Assembly: GCA_017303975.1 (NCBI GenBank)
Contig: JAFLBG010000026.1
Location: 1 to 49,547 of the forward strand
Reading direction: 5' to 3'
Length of the DNA: 49,547 nucleotides
Source of the DNA: Bacteroidota bacterium
GTDB lineage: Bacteria > Bacteroidota > Bacteroidia > JAFLBG01
Made by a program: the position numbers and the translations under genes. Shown one piece after another: positions 41,749-49,547 of this stretch. A model generated the notes under the pieces. That model had not been told where the DNA came from. It did no database searches and saw only the letters and a program-made list of their open reading frames with translations. Each line of letters opens with the position of its first letter. Position 1 is the stretch's first letter.

Positions 41749-42453
41749 ATGAAAAAATACAGCTTTGCTATCCTATCTTCTTTTATCTTTTTAAGTTCAT
41801 TGGCGCAAGACAAAACGCCTATTCGATTTTATAAGAATGCTAAAGTTGGATACAAAGACGAATCCGGAAAAGTTATTGTTGAACCTACCTATCAAGCAGG
41901 TAGCGATTTTTACAATGGCTATGCACTAGTATTAAAAAATAACAAAAGAGGGTTTATAAATAATACAAGCAACGTAGTAATCGATTTTATATATGACGAT
42001 GCTTCTGTTTTTACACAACTTGGGTTTGCCAGGGTAACACAAGGTGGCAAAAGTGGATACATAAATAAAGCTGGAAAAGTTATAATCCCGTTAGAGTTTG
42101 ATTTTGCAGATGATTTTAATAAAGATGGCTTGGCAAGAGTTAGCAAAAATAGCAAGTTTGGTTATATAAACCCAAAGGGAGTTGAGGTTATTAAACTTCA
42201 ATATGAAAATGCACACAATTTTACGGAAGAAGTTGCTGCGGTTCAAAATGCTGATAAAAAATGGGGCTATATAAATAGCAAGAATGTTTATACAATAGCT
42301 GCTACGTTTGATGAAGCTGCACCATTTTACAATGGACTAGCAAGAGTAAGAAAGGACAATAAAGCCTATTACATAGATTTAAAAGGTAATTGGGTAAAAG
42401 ACGAGAAAAAGCCGGAAGAGGAAGAAATGGAAAAGCTAGAAAGAAAACATTAA
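41749..42453 (+). CDS. Exported WG-repeat protein
   Basis: A 234-residue protein with signal peptide MKKYSFAILSSFIFLSSLAQ and about six WG-type beta repeats (KVGYKDESGKVIVEPTY, KRGFINNTSNVVIDFIYDDA, KSGYINKAGKVIIPLEFDFA, KFGYINPKGVEVIKLQYE, KWGYINSKNVYTIAATFDEA, KAYYIDLKGNW) and an acidic-basic tail. WG repeats are protein-binding or carbohydrate-binding folds in bacterial surface proteins. I place the start at the ATG at 41749; a TTG nine bases earlier is unlikely. It is followed seven bases later by the PorP/SprF gene. Confidence 0.88.
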   Translation: MKKYSFAILSSFIFLSSLAQDKTPIRFYKNAKVGYKDESGKVIVEPTYQAGSDFYNGYALVLKNNKRGFINNTSNVVIDFIYDDASVFTQLGFARVTQGGKSGYINKAGKVIIPLEFDFADDFNKDGLARVSKNSKFGYINPKGVEVIKLQYENAHNFTEEVAAVQNADKKWGYINSKNVYTIAATFDEAAPFYNGLARVRKDNKAYYIDLKGNWVKDEKKPEEEEMEKLERKH

Positions 42454-42460
42454 GAATAAA

Positions 42461-43480
42461 ATGAGTTTCTCTAATCTATTTTATTCTTCAACAAAAAAGA
42501 ACTCTGTTATTTGCTACGGATTGTTTTTAATCTGTTTGAGTTCATATAGTCAACATGTTGTTCCATTTTCACAATTTTATCAAAACGAAACACTTTTAAA
42601 TCCGGCACTTTCCGGTCAAGTCGGAACAGATGTAGGTCTAAATTTTCGCAGTCAGTGGAGTAGCGCAAATTCTCCTTTTAGAACAATTGCCGCCAATGCT
42701 GGAATAAAAACACTTCAAAACTTTGAAAAGACTCGGCACTTAGGCGTTGGTGCTTATGTACTAAATGACAAACTTGGTGCAGGACAAATTAAATCGAATG
42801 TTTTAGGTGGTGCTATTAGTGGTCATATTAAACTAGGACTCAGTAATACCTTGTCGCTAGGGTTAATGGGTAATTTCAGAATGAATACCGTTGATATAAG
42901 TAAATTTACTACCGACAATCAATATCAAAATGGAACATTTGACCCCGGTGCATCTATTGGAGAAAATTTTGCTTTAACTAGACAATCGTATTTGAACTAT
43001 ACAGGCGGTTTGAGTTGGAATTATGTTCCTAAAACTGCTTTCTCTATGCAAAACAGTGACTTTAGCTTTAATGCAGGACTTAGTGTTACATACACACCAA
43101 ACAAAAGTGTATTTATTGCAGGCAGTTCGCCCAAGTATTGGAGATGGCAAGGTCACGGAAATTTTCACTTTGCATTAAACAGCGGAAATAGTTTTGAACC
43201 GTCTGTCTTATACATAAAAGATGGACCATTTAACCAAGTTGTAGTTGGAGCTTCCGTAAAATCATACTTTAAGGCAGGTTCAAAATACACAGAACTTGTG
43301 CATGGCGCAACCATTTCGTATGGTGCGTTTTATAGGTTTAAAGACGCTTTATTTGCTCAGTTTTTAATTAAAATGTCTAATTACCAAATTGGATTAAGTT
43401 ATGATTTTACCATTTCACGATATATTGTAGCAAGCAAAGTAAGAGGGGGTCCCGAAATTTCGTTACGCTACTTTTTTTAG
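42461..43480 (+). CDS. PorP/SprF-family T9SS outer-membrane protein
   Basis: A 339-residue outer-membrane protein of the PorP/SprF family: signal peptide ending SYSQ, then the family N-terminus HVVPFSQFYQNETLLNPALSGQVGTDVGLNFRSQW and a beta-barrel of about 14 strands, ending YFF-like with a terminal aromatic (EISLRYFF). In Flavobacterium SprF is needed for secretion of the adhesin SprB, and such genes are generally linked to type B CTD substrates. Here it is divergent from the giant type B protein at 38658-41645, which is its likely client. Confidence 0.93.
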   Translation: MSFSNLFYSSTKKNSVICYGLFLICLSSYSQHVVPFSQFYQNETLLNPALSGQVGTDVGLNFRSQWSSANSPFRTIAANAGIKTLQNFEKTRHLGVGAYVLNDKLGAGQIKSNVLGGAISGHIKLGLSNTLSLGLMGNFRMNTVDISKFTTDNQYQNGTFDPGASIGENFALTRQSYLNYTGGLSWNYVPKTAFSMQNSDFSFNAGLSVTYTPNKSVFIAGSSPKYWRWQGHGNFHFALNSGNSFEPSVLYIKDGPFNQVVVGASVKSYFKAGSKYTELVHGATISYGAFYRFKDALFAQFLIKMSNYQIGLSYDFTISRYIVASKVRGGPEISLRYFF

Positions 43481-43492
43481 TAGTTATTTTAC

Positions 43493-44758
43493 ATGCCGTT
43501 ATTCAAACTAAATTCTGAAAAACTAGAAGTACTTCAAAACAAGCATTTTTTATTTTTTTCGTTATCTCGATTTTTACTCACAATTGCTATTCAGATGCAA
43601 AGTATTTTAGTGGGATGGCAGGTATACGAATACACAAAAGATGCATTGTCATTAGGACTGATTGGACTTGCAGAAATTATACCTTTTATAACTATTATTT
43701 TGTTTGCAGGACATATTGCTGACATTTTTAATCGTAAAAAAATAATATTAATTGCTCTTATCTTTTATTTGTTTACATCAACGGGCTTTCTACTGCTCTC
43801 TTTAAACTCATTTGAGTATTTAAATTATTTTGGAATATTTTCAGTTTACGTACTTATAGGACTTACAGGAATAATACGTGCATTTTTGGGCCCATCCTAC
43901 TTCGCTTTACTATCGCAAGTAGTAGAAAAAAAACATTACGCAACTGCTGCAACCTGGAACAGCAGCGTATGGCAAATAGGTGCTGTTATTGGACCCGCTT
44001 TGGGCGGTATTGTTTTTAGTTATACTAATTACGTGTTTTCTTACGGACTCGTAATTTTTTTATTTACCATATCACTTATTTCTGCTCTTTTATTACCTAT
44101 GATAAAAAGCAATGCTGTTGAAAATAAACGAGAGCCAATTTTTAAAAGTATATCAAAGGGAATTCGTTTTGTTTTTAAAAGCAATATTGTGTTACCTGCT
44201 ATCTCACTAGATTTATTTGCAGTATTATTTGGAGGAGCTGTAGCATTGTTGCCAATATATGCCGATCAAATACTGCATACCGGAGCCATTGGTTTGGGAT
44301 GGCTAAGAGCAGCACCATCTATAGGAGCTGTTATAATGGCACTAGTACTCGCATTTTTTCCTCCGCTTAAAAATGCAGGAAAAAAACTTGTAGTTGCTGT
44401 AATTGGATTCGGCATCACAATTATTTTATTTGGCATATCTACCAATTTTTATTTTTCATTTACGGTATTACTCCTTGGCGGAGCATTCGACAATATTAGC
44501 GTTGTGATAAGACACACTATTTTACAACTTTATACACCGGATGAAATGAGAGGAAGAGTGTCGGCAGTGAATAGTATATTCATTGGCTCGTCAAACGAAA
44601 TAGGGCAATTTGAATCTGGCGCTGCAGCAAAATTAGTTGGATTGGTTCCTTCTGTTATAATTGGCGGCAGTATTACAATTGCAACGGCATTAGCAACAAT
44701 AAAATTAGCTCCAACTCTTATAAAACTTAACTTGTCTGCAACGAATGAAAACAAATAA
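43493..44758 (+). CDS. MFS exporter (EntS-like)
   Basis: A 421-residue major-facilitator transporter with 12 TM segments. Motif A (GHIADIFNRKKI) follows TM2; IIRAFLGPSYFALLSQVV and GAVIGPALGGIVF are typical of the drug/siderophore-export branch (EntS-like), as is EMRGRVSAVNSIFIGSSNEIGQFESG in the second half. It probably exports a small molecule; the substrate is unknown. It starts 13 bases after porP/sprF, and its last 14 bases overlap the start of the next gene, so translation is coupled. Confidence 0.92.
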   Translation: MPLFKLNSEKLEVLQNKHFLFFSLSRFLLTIAIQMQSILVGWQVYEYTKDALSLGLIGLAEIIPFITIILFAGHIADIFNRKKIILIALIFYLFTSTGFLLLSLNSFEYLNYFGIFSVYVLIGLTGIIRAFLGPSYFALLSQVVEKKHYATAATWNSSVWQIGAVIGPALGGIVFSYTNYVFSYGLVIFLFTISLISALLLPMIKSNAVENKREPIFKSISKGIRFVFKSNIVLPAISLDLFAVLFGGAVALLPIYADQILHTGAIGLGWLRAAPSIGAVIMALVLAFFPPLKNAGKKLVVAVIGFGITIILFGISTNFYFSFTVLLLGGAFDNISVVIRHTILQLYTPDEMRGRVSAVNSIFIGSSNEIGQFESGAAAKLVGLVPSVIIGGSITIATALATIKLAPTLIKLNLSATNENK

Positions 44759-45530
44759 GTTAAGTCTTAACGAATTAAAAGAGTTTTTAGATGAAAAGTA
44801 TAATTATTTCAACTCTCATCAATTTATTCAAACTGACCCTATCTGTATTCCGCATCAATTTAACGTAAAAGAAGATATAGAAATTTCCGCTTTTTTAATA
44901 GCTACTATTGCTTGGGGGCAGCGTGCAAGTATAATTAAAAATGGGAATAGATTAATGCAATGGATGGACAATTCGCCTTACCATTTTATTCTTCATTCAT
45001 CTGAGAAAGACTTAAACGTGTTCAATAAATTTGTTCATCGCACTTTTAATGGAATTGATTGCATTTACTTTCTTAACTCTTTAAAAAATATTTACAAGAA
45101 TCATAGCGGCCTAGAGCAATCATTTTACAAGGGGTACAAAGAAAATAATTCGATTAAAAATGCAATTGTAGAATTTAGAGCCATATTCTTCGAGTTGAAA
45201 AAATTTCCAACTCGAACACTAAAACATGTTTCGAATCCAGCAGATAATAGTGCTGCTAAAAGATTAAATATGTTTTTACGATGGATGGTACGAAAAGACC
45301 ATAAAGGTGTAGATTTTGGAATATGGAGAAAAATGTCAATGGCAGCACTTTACTGTCCATTAGATATTCATACTGGGAATACATCTAGAGAACTAGGTTT
45401 ATTATTCCGAAAACAAAACGATTGGAAAGCTGTTGAAGAACTAACAAACTATCTTCGAATGCTAGATAGTAACGACCCTATCAAATACGACTTTGCTTTA
45501 TTTGGGCTTGGAGCAATTGAAAAATTTTAG
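44745..45530 (+). CDS. TIGR02757 (DUF2400) family protein
   Basis: A 261-residue cytoplasmic protein of a conserved but uncharacterised family (TIGR02757/DUF2400), largely helical, with family motifs VKEDIEISAFLIATIAWGQRASIIKNG, SPYHFILHSSEKD, KRLNMFLRWMVRKD, GVDFGIWRKM and CPLDIHTGNTSRELGLL. The family is distantly like helix-hairpin-helix DNA glycosylases in overall shape, but no reaction is known to me. It overlaps the MFS gene by 14 bases and is followed after two bases by the GT87-like gene. Confidence 0.92.
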   Translation: MKTNKLSLNELKEFLDEKYNYFNSHQFIQTDPICIPHQFNVKEDIEISAFLIATIAWGQRASIIKNGNRLMQWMDNSPYHFILHSSEKDLNVFNKFVHRTFNGIDCIYFLNSLKNIYKNHSGLEQSFYKGYKENNSIKNAIVEFRAIFFELKKFPTRTLKHVSNPADNSAAKRLNMFLRWMVRKDHKGVDFGIWRKMSMAALYCPLDIHTGNTSRELGLLFRKQNDWKAVEELTNYLRMLDSNDPIKYDFALFGLGAIEKF

Positions 45531-45532
45531 CT

Positions 45533-47107
45533 ATGGATCGATTCAAGGATATTACTCCCGCCTTTATAATAAGCCTGTCCATCTTACTTATTGGAATTCT
45601 CATAAGTTTTTATTGTATTCATAAGCCATTAGGAGATTTTGGTAATTATTATTTCGGAGCAAAATTAATTGAAAAAGAAAATGTGTGGAATTCTATCTAT
45701 GATGTATATAATTTTAATGAGCAAATTCGCAAATTAGGATATGAAAACTTATTTCTAAGCCATACCACTGTTGCTCCTCAATCATTATTATTCTACAAAC
45801 CACTTTCATACGTATCTAATCCATTCTTAGCAAAGCTTATTTTTAACCTTAGTGGTGTAGTTTTATTTTCAATTTGTTTCTTTTATTTTCTTCGCACTAT
45901 AAAAATTGAAATACATCATATAATTATACTTGCAAGTGCAGTTATTCCGATCTATTACAATATTCTTTTTGGGCAAGCTTATTTATTTGTTTGTGGTGCT
46001 TTGTTAATAATTACACATACCAGGTTCCAAAAAAACAATCATTTTATATCATTTATTCTTGCAATGATAATATCTATTAAAATTACTCCTGTTATTTTTT
46101 TGCTTTACTTTTTTCTCACAAAGAACTATAAAGTACTATTCCTTACTGCACTTTATTGGTGTGTTATTTTACTAGCTACCTCATTAATTGTTGACACAGA
46201 TACCATTTATCGCTTTTACACACAAATAACCCCTAAACTAAGTTCCGGATTTGTAAACGATCCTTTTTCAAGCTCATATTATGGCGTTATCGTAGTATTA
46301 CACAAATTATTTTTGTATGACGAAGTTCTGAACTCAGCTCCTTTTATTCAAATTAGCTCATCTTGGATTAATTTAATAAATGGATGCATTGTTTCTGCAT
46401 TGCTAGTAATAATTGGCATAGTGATAACAAAAATTAAGAATGAAATTGCATTTTGCATATTTACCATTCTTGTTTTCTCTAATATGACTTCTGGTTATAA
46501 CTCAACCTATTCGCTACTCTTGTTAGTTCCCTTTTGCTTAACAACAAAACTTTCCAAAAATTATTTGTTCGTTTTTGCACTTATAGCTATACTATTATTG
46601 CCACCAAGATTATTCGATGGCAGTATAATTATTCTCGCGCACTACAAACTGATACTATTTACCCTATTGCTTATTCTTATTCTTAAAGAAGTTAAGTTTG
46701 AGTTTAAACTGAATAAATCAATACTTTTTATTAGTAGCATTTATATATCACTTATTACAATCAACTTCGCCAGAAGTAAAGACTATGAGTTTAACTACTT
46801 CCCTCCTATTGCAAATAAATCTATACATTATGTACAACAATATTCCCAAAATTCGAATACACTTACTTATACCTATTTTAATTATTCAGGTATTCATATC
46901 GATTCCACAAAGGTTTCAAATCCTATTGAGAAGTGTATAAAAAATAAAAATATACTTTTGCAAGATGGTTCTGAAATAAATACAATTTCTTGTATTGGTG
47001 ATACAATAGTATTTTTGACAGATTATAAGAGAGGTCCCGGATTGTATAATATATTTTATGTTACGAAAAATAATTTACAGGACCTACCATTTACAATGTA
47101 TAAGTAG
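45533..47107 (+). CDS. GT87/DUF2029-like polytopic membrane glycosyltransferase
   Basis: A 524-residue membrane protein with about 11-12 TM segments and a soluble C-terminal part (about 430-524). The first periplasmic loop (GDFGNYYFGAKLIEKENVWNSIYD) contains the Asp expected for the polyprenol-dependent GT-C fold, and FGQAYLFVCGALLII plus SIKITPVIFLLYF match the GT87 (DUF2029) pattern. It would transfer a sugar from a lipid carrier on the outer side of the inner membrane; acceptor unknown. It is squeezed between TIGR02757 and the CXXCH-protein gene with gaps of two and three bases. Confidence 0.82.
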   Translation: MDRFKDITPAFIISLSILLIGILISFYCIHKPLGDFGNYYFGAKLIEKENVWNSIYDVYNFNEQIRKLGYENLFLSHTTVAPQSLLFYKPLSYVSNPFLAKLIFNLSGVVLFSICFFYFLRTIKIEIHHIIILASAVIPIYYNILFGQAYLFVCGALLIITHTRFQKNNHFISFILAMIISIKITPVIFLLYFFLTKNYKVLFLTALYWCVILLATSLIVDTDTIYRFYTQITPKLSSGFVNDPFSSSYYGVIVVLHKLFLYDEVLNSAPFIQISSSWINLINGCIVSALLVIIGIVITKIKNEIAFCIFTILVFSNMTSGYNSTYSLLLLVPFCLTTKLSKNYLFVFALIAILLLPPRLFDGSIIILAHYKLILFTLLLILILKEVKFEFKLNKSILFISSIYISLITINFARSKDYEFNYFPPIANKSIHYVQQYSQNSNTLTYTYFNYSGIHIDSTKVSNPIEKCIKNKNILLQDGSEINTISCIGDTIVFLTDYKRGPGLYNIFYVTKNNLQDLPFTMYK

Positions 47108-47110
47108 CAA

Positions 47111-48295
47111 ATGATTCGAATCAATATAAAGCCAAATAAATCAACCTCCTTAAGTATAATTCTACTTTTCTCTCTTTTATTTATAATACAATCCGCTTAC
47201 ACCAATAAACACAATAGTTCTAGTGCAAACAAAAGTATTACGATTAAGTGGTATAAGTCTTATCCATTACAAACATTTGATAATGTTAAAACAGGAATGT
47301 TGTGGTCCTTTTCGTATTTAGGTGCAAATCTACCTAAAGGATTTTGGAGTGATGCACTTGAACAAATTGACAGTACAACCTACATACTGCATATAAATGC
47401 ACTTGGATTTAATTCGCAAGCAGAGAGTGCGCTAGCCCTAATTTGTGATAGTATAAAAAACACCAACGAGTACAAGCAGAGTAATTTTATTGACATTTCT
47501 AGATTATTAGTACTTACCCTTCACACACCTTACCACTACTATAAAATTACCGGTGTATATCCAACTTTAAAAGATTTTAATAAGCGATATCATGTAGATA
47601 AAGGTTTAACATTTGGAGTTAATCAATCTTGTGTTGCAATAGGAAAAAGAATAATACAATTTTCAACTGGAGAAAATATTCGAGATGTAGCATTTTACGC
47701 CATAGAAGGATTTGATACAACAACTATTAGTTTAACAACCGGAAATACATACGAAGCAATGGATATTTTGGAAAACGGGCAGTTGCGATTTGCTATCTAT
47801 GATAATTTTGGCAATTTAACAACACACTCGCCAAAAGAGTATGGAGAGGCCGGTAAACCAAGTAAATGTTTATGGTGTCACGAATCAATTATTCAGCCTT
47901 TATACACTACCAATACAGCAATTAATGGGATGCTATCAAACGAAGATTTTTTAGCATATCAGCAACGGTTTCAAAAAAAGCTTGACGATTACAGAAGAAC
48001 GTTAAATAGCGAACTTGATTATACCAAAACTAGAGATCATACATATAATGAGTTATTGTATATCACATTTATGGAGCCCAATAAGGATAGGCTGCAGCAA
48101 GAGTTGAAAGGTAAAAATGAAAAAGTATGGGAAACAATTTCAAAGTTTGAAACACATGAGTTTGAGGAGTTTCCTTTTATAGGAAAGCAACTTTACCACA
48201 GAAGCTACATTGACAGTTTGTTAAATATACATGCGTTACGTGTCCCTTTGTCAATAAGAGAAAAGGTGGGAGATGACCCCAGTTTTTTTAAGTAG
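47111..48295 (+). CDS. Exported protein with single CXXCH haem motif
   Basis: A 394-residue protein with an N-terminal hydrophobic signal (about 14-32; LSIILLFSLLFIIQSAY). The body is not recognised. At residues 253-257 it has CLWCH, the classic covalent haem c-attachment motif, within KPSKCLWCHESIIQPLY; candidate axial Met residues follow (for example NGMLSNEDF). Before it is a beta-rich region of about 220 residues; after it an alpha-rich tail with many charged residues. This suggests a periplasmic mono-haem cytochrome-like protein, though one CXXCH could be a metal site. It follows the GT87-like gene by three bases. I do not recognise a family name. Confidence 0.7.
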   Translation: MIRINIKPNKSTSLSIILLFSLLFIIQSAYTNKHNSSSANKSITIKWYKSYPLQTFDNVKTGMLWSFSYLGANLPKGFWSDALEQIDSTTYILHINALGFNSQAESALALICDSIKNTNEYKQSNFIDISRLLVLTLHTPYHYYKITGVYPTLKDFNKRYHVDKGLTFGVNQSCVAIGKRIIQFSTGENIRDVAFYAIEGFDTTTISLTTGNTYEAMDILENGQLRFAIYDNFGNLTTHSPKEYGEAGKPSKCLWCHESIIQPLYTTNTAINGMLSNEDFLAYQQRFQKKLDDYRRTLNSELDYTKTRDHTYNELLYITFMEPNKDRLQQELKGKNEKVWETISKFETHEFEEFPFIGKQLYHRSYIDSLLNIHALRVPLSIREKVGDDPSFFK

Positions 48296-48300
48296 GACAA

Positions 48301-48987
48301 CTACTCATTCTTCTGTCGAACTATCTTGAAAATGTAATTTTTCTCCCACAAAATTTTCTTTTCTTTTACTAATACAAAATCAAAAAAATAAGAAGATGCA
48401 ATTTTCTTTATTCTCTCAATATCGCAGTTGTCGGCCAATACCATAAAAACTTCTGAGTTAGTATGTGTATAAGCAACAAGTTTCGAAAAAAAATTATCGA
48501 AAAAAATTCCATTTAACCCACAATTCCAAGCAGCTTGAGCAAGATTGCTATAGTCTTTAAAAAAATAAGGTGGATTTACCACAATAAAATCAAATTGTTG
48601 AACCGGAATAGCATTGAACACATCGGAAAGATATACGCTTATATTTTCTGAAGGAAATTGACTCGCATTCTTTTTATAATTTAGTTTAATATTTTCTACA
48701 GCATTGGGATTAATATCAGATGCTGTAACAATTGCTTTATTTCTAGAGGCTATCAAACTAATAAAGCCACTTCCGGAACATGGCTCAAAAAACGTTTTAC
48801 CACTTAACGGTAAACCCTCTACAAAATTTGCTAAAAATTTACTGCTAAAAAAAAATTGCGGGTGAAACACTCCAGAAAAAACTGTAATTCTAAGTCCTTT
48901 ATAATAATAGGATGTTTCTCTTTTCAAATAAAAAGACAGTATTGGTTTAATAAACCAAGTAAAAAAATATTTCCCAATGTTATCCAT
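48301..48987 (-). CDS. SAM-dependent methyltransferase with NPPY motif (HemK/RlmG-like fold)
   Basis: A 228-residue class I methyltransferase. It has the SAM-binding motif FFEPCSGSGFISLIAS, the acidic motif VTASDINPNAVENIKLNY, and the catalytic VVNPPYFF, the NPPY signature of enzymes methylating amino groups of Gln, Asn, adenine or guanine. The start is placed at the ATG at 48987, whose A is the last base of the upstream stop (TAATG), so translation is coupled; a longer form from 49023 would overlap the upstream gene. The small size and hydrophobic N-terminus (FFTWFIKPILSFYL) point away from standard PrmC. Confidence 0.85.
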   Translation of the reverse strand: MDNIGKYFFTWFIKPILSFYLKRETSYYYKGLRITVFSGVFHPQFFFSSKFLANFVEGLPLSGKTFFEPCSGSGFISLIASRNKAIVTASDINPNAVENIKLNYKKNASQFPSENISVYLSDVFNAIPVQQFDFIVVNPPYFFKDYSNLAQAAWNCGLNGIFFDNFFSKLVAYTHTNSEVFMVLADNCDIERIKKIASSYFFDFVLVKEKKILWEKNYIFKIVRQKNE

Positions 48988-49547
48988 TAAAAACCTTCCT
49001 TTTCCGGTTGTCGGTATTTCCAAATTTTTAGAAGTAGCTTAATTTCGTATGGGTATCGATACCATTTTAATTTATATCTCAACCAACTTGTTTTACGGAT
49101 TATCCATCGCTTTGTTACAGTCAATCTTGTATCTGTTGCAGTTGGATAGTACCCATTTAAAACTGTTTCAAAGTTTTTAATTGTATTTATCATGTAGGGT
49201 TTAAGCCATGGTGTTAATGGATTCTTTCGCAAATCAAAATTTTCCCAATCGTTACTTACCCAGTCTTCCAACTTTTCAGGAAACTTAAATCCTTGGGCGC
49301 TAATTTCCTTGTACAAATCGCTGTTCTCTGTCGGAACAGGCGAATACACATAAATAATAATCTCTGTTTTAGGATTAATTTCTTTAACCTCTCGAATAAA
49401 ATTAATTTCGTCTAAAATTGCTTCAAATACTTCCTTTTCTTTATCGGATGGAAAGCCAAGAACAAAGGAGTATTCCGGAATAATATCAATTTTTTTTAGT
49501 CGTGCTGCAAACGATTTAATTTGTTCTCGAGTTTGAGTTCCTCCTTT
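48987..49547 (-). CDS. Radical SAM protein, C-terminal part (5' end beyond the window)
   Basis: The frame is open from the window edge: 186 codons, reading KGGTQTREQIKSFAARLKKIDIIPEYSFVLGFPSDKE and so on to a stop at 48989-48987. The pattern of GTQTREQI, SFVLGFP and YSPVPTENSDLY matches the C-terminal half of the TIM barrel of B12-binding-type radical SAM proteins. The CX3CX2C motif and any cobalamin domain lie outside the window. The GTG at 49349 is internal, not a start. Its stop overlaps the ATG of the methyltransferase as TAATG, so the two act in one operon. Confidence 0.8.
   Translation of the reverse strand, partial: KGGTQTREQIKSFAARLKKIDIIPEYSFVLGFPSDKEKEVFEAILDEINFIREVKEINPKTEIIIYVYSPVPTENSDLYKEISAQGFKFPEKLEDWVSNDWENFDLRKNPLTPWLKPYMINTIKNFETVLNGYYPTATDTRLTVTKRWIIRKTSWLRYKLKWYRYPYEIKLLLKIWKYRQPEKEGF

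Noticed and set aside
48987-49023. Longer methyltransferase start at 49023
   Set aside because: It overlaps the upstream gene by 37 bases, whereas the ATG at 48987 gives a classic TAATG coupling.
1-49547. Prophage, insertion sequence, integron or CRISPR array
   Set aside because: I saw no transposase, integrase, phage structural gene or regularly spaced direct repeats anywhere in the window.

Overview
The window is about 49.5 kb of AT-rich (roughly one third G+C), densely packed chromosomal DNA from a member of the Bacteroidota. The evidence is: type IX secretion (T9SS) substrates with type A and type B (gliding-motility-associated, CHU_C) C-terminal domains, a PorP/SprF protein, start sites without Shine-Dalgarno sequences, several promoters that fit the Bacteroidota consensus TTTG-N19-21-TAnnTTTG, an EF-P of the PGNLRAF loop type, and families largely typical of this phylum. 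I see no phage, insertion sequence, integron or CRISPR array. The only RNA gene found is a tRNA-Leu(GAG).

Layout. 1-2.5 kb: an amino-acid permease (cut by the window edge) behind a polymerase-like membrane protein. 2.5-2.8 kb: a gene-free stretch with a REP-like palindrome. 2.8-9.5 kb: four secreted T9SS-type or cell-surface proteins, interrupted by an antisense helical protein of unknown function. 9.6-12.3 kb: an MBL-fold hydrolase, an alanine-dehydrogenase-like enzyme lacking the usual active-site His, and tsaE. 12.3-15 kb: a small secreted protein, an LpoB-like lipoprotein and a COG3014-like lipoprotein. 15-18.2 kb: a three-gene operon coding for a YfiR-like periplasmic protein, a TPR protein and a membrane HAMP-SpoIIE phosphatase. 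18.3-21.6 kb: a tiny surface-type lipoprotein and a large propeller/LytS-type sensor kinase. 21.7-24 kb: a subtilisin-like protease and a beta-barrel-like protein.

24-27.4 kb: a minus-strand unit of tRNA-Leu, a propeller protein, an M3 oligopeptidase and an O-methyltransferase. 27.5-28.5 kb: a sugar-nucleotide epimerase ending in a clear terminator. 28.6-33.6 kb: housekeeping and metabolic genes (3-hydroxyacyl-CoA dehydrogenase, Ogt, PaaI-like thioesterase, EF-P, LpxD-like acyltransferase) and a second SpoIIE phosphatase. 33.5-38.6 kb: O-antigen ligase, Wzz-like protein, flippase and NrnA. 38.7-43.5 kb: a giant glycine-rich type B T9SS substrate, divergent from a WG-repeat protein and PorP/SprF, which probably form a secretion or adhesion module. 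43.5-48.3 kb: a tight operon of MFS exporter, DUF2400/TIGR02757 protein, GT87-like membrane protein and a single-CXXCH (haem c-type) secreted protein. 48.3 kb to the end: a methyltransferase translationally coupled to a radical SAM protein cut by the window edge.

Taken together the window mixes cell-envelope biology (surface adhesins, polysaccharide export, lipid A, peptidoglycan-synthesis-type lipoproteins) with signalling. The least-explained units are the YfiR-TPR-SpoIIE operon, the GT87/CXXCH operon, and the LpoB/COG3014 pair. Functions are assigned by reading the sequence and from family knowledge; no database search was run.
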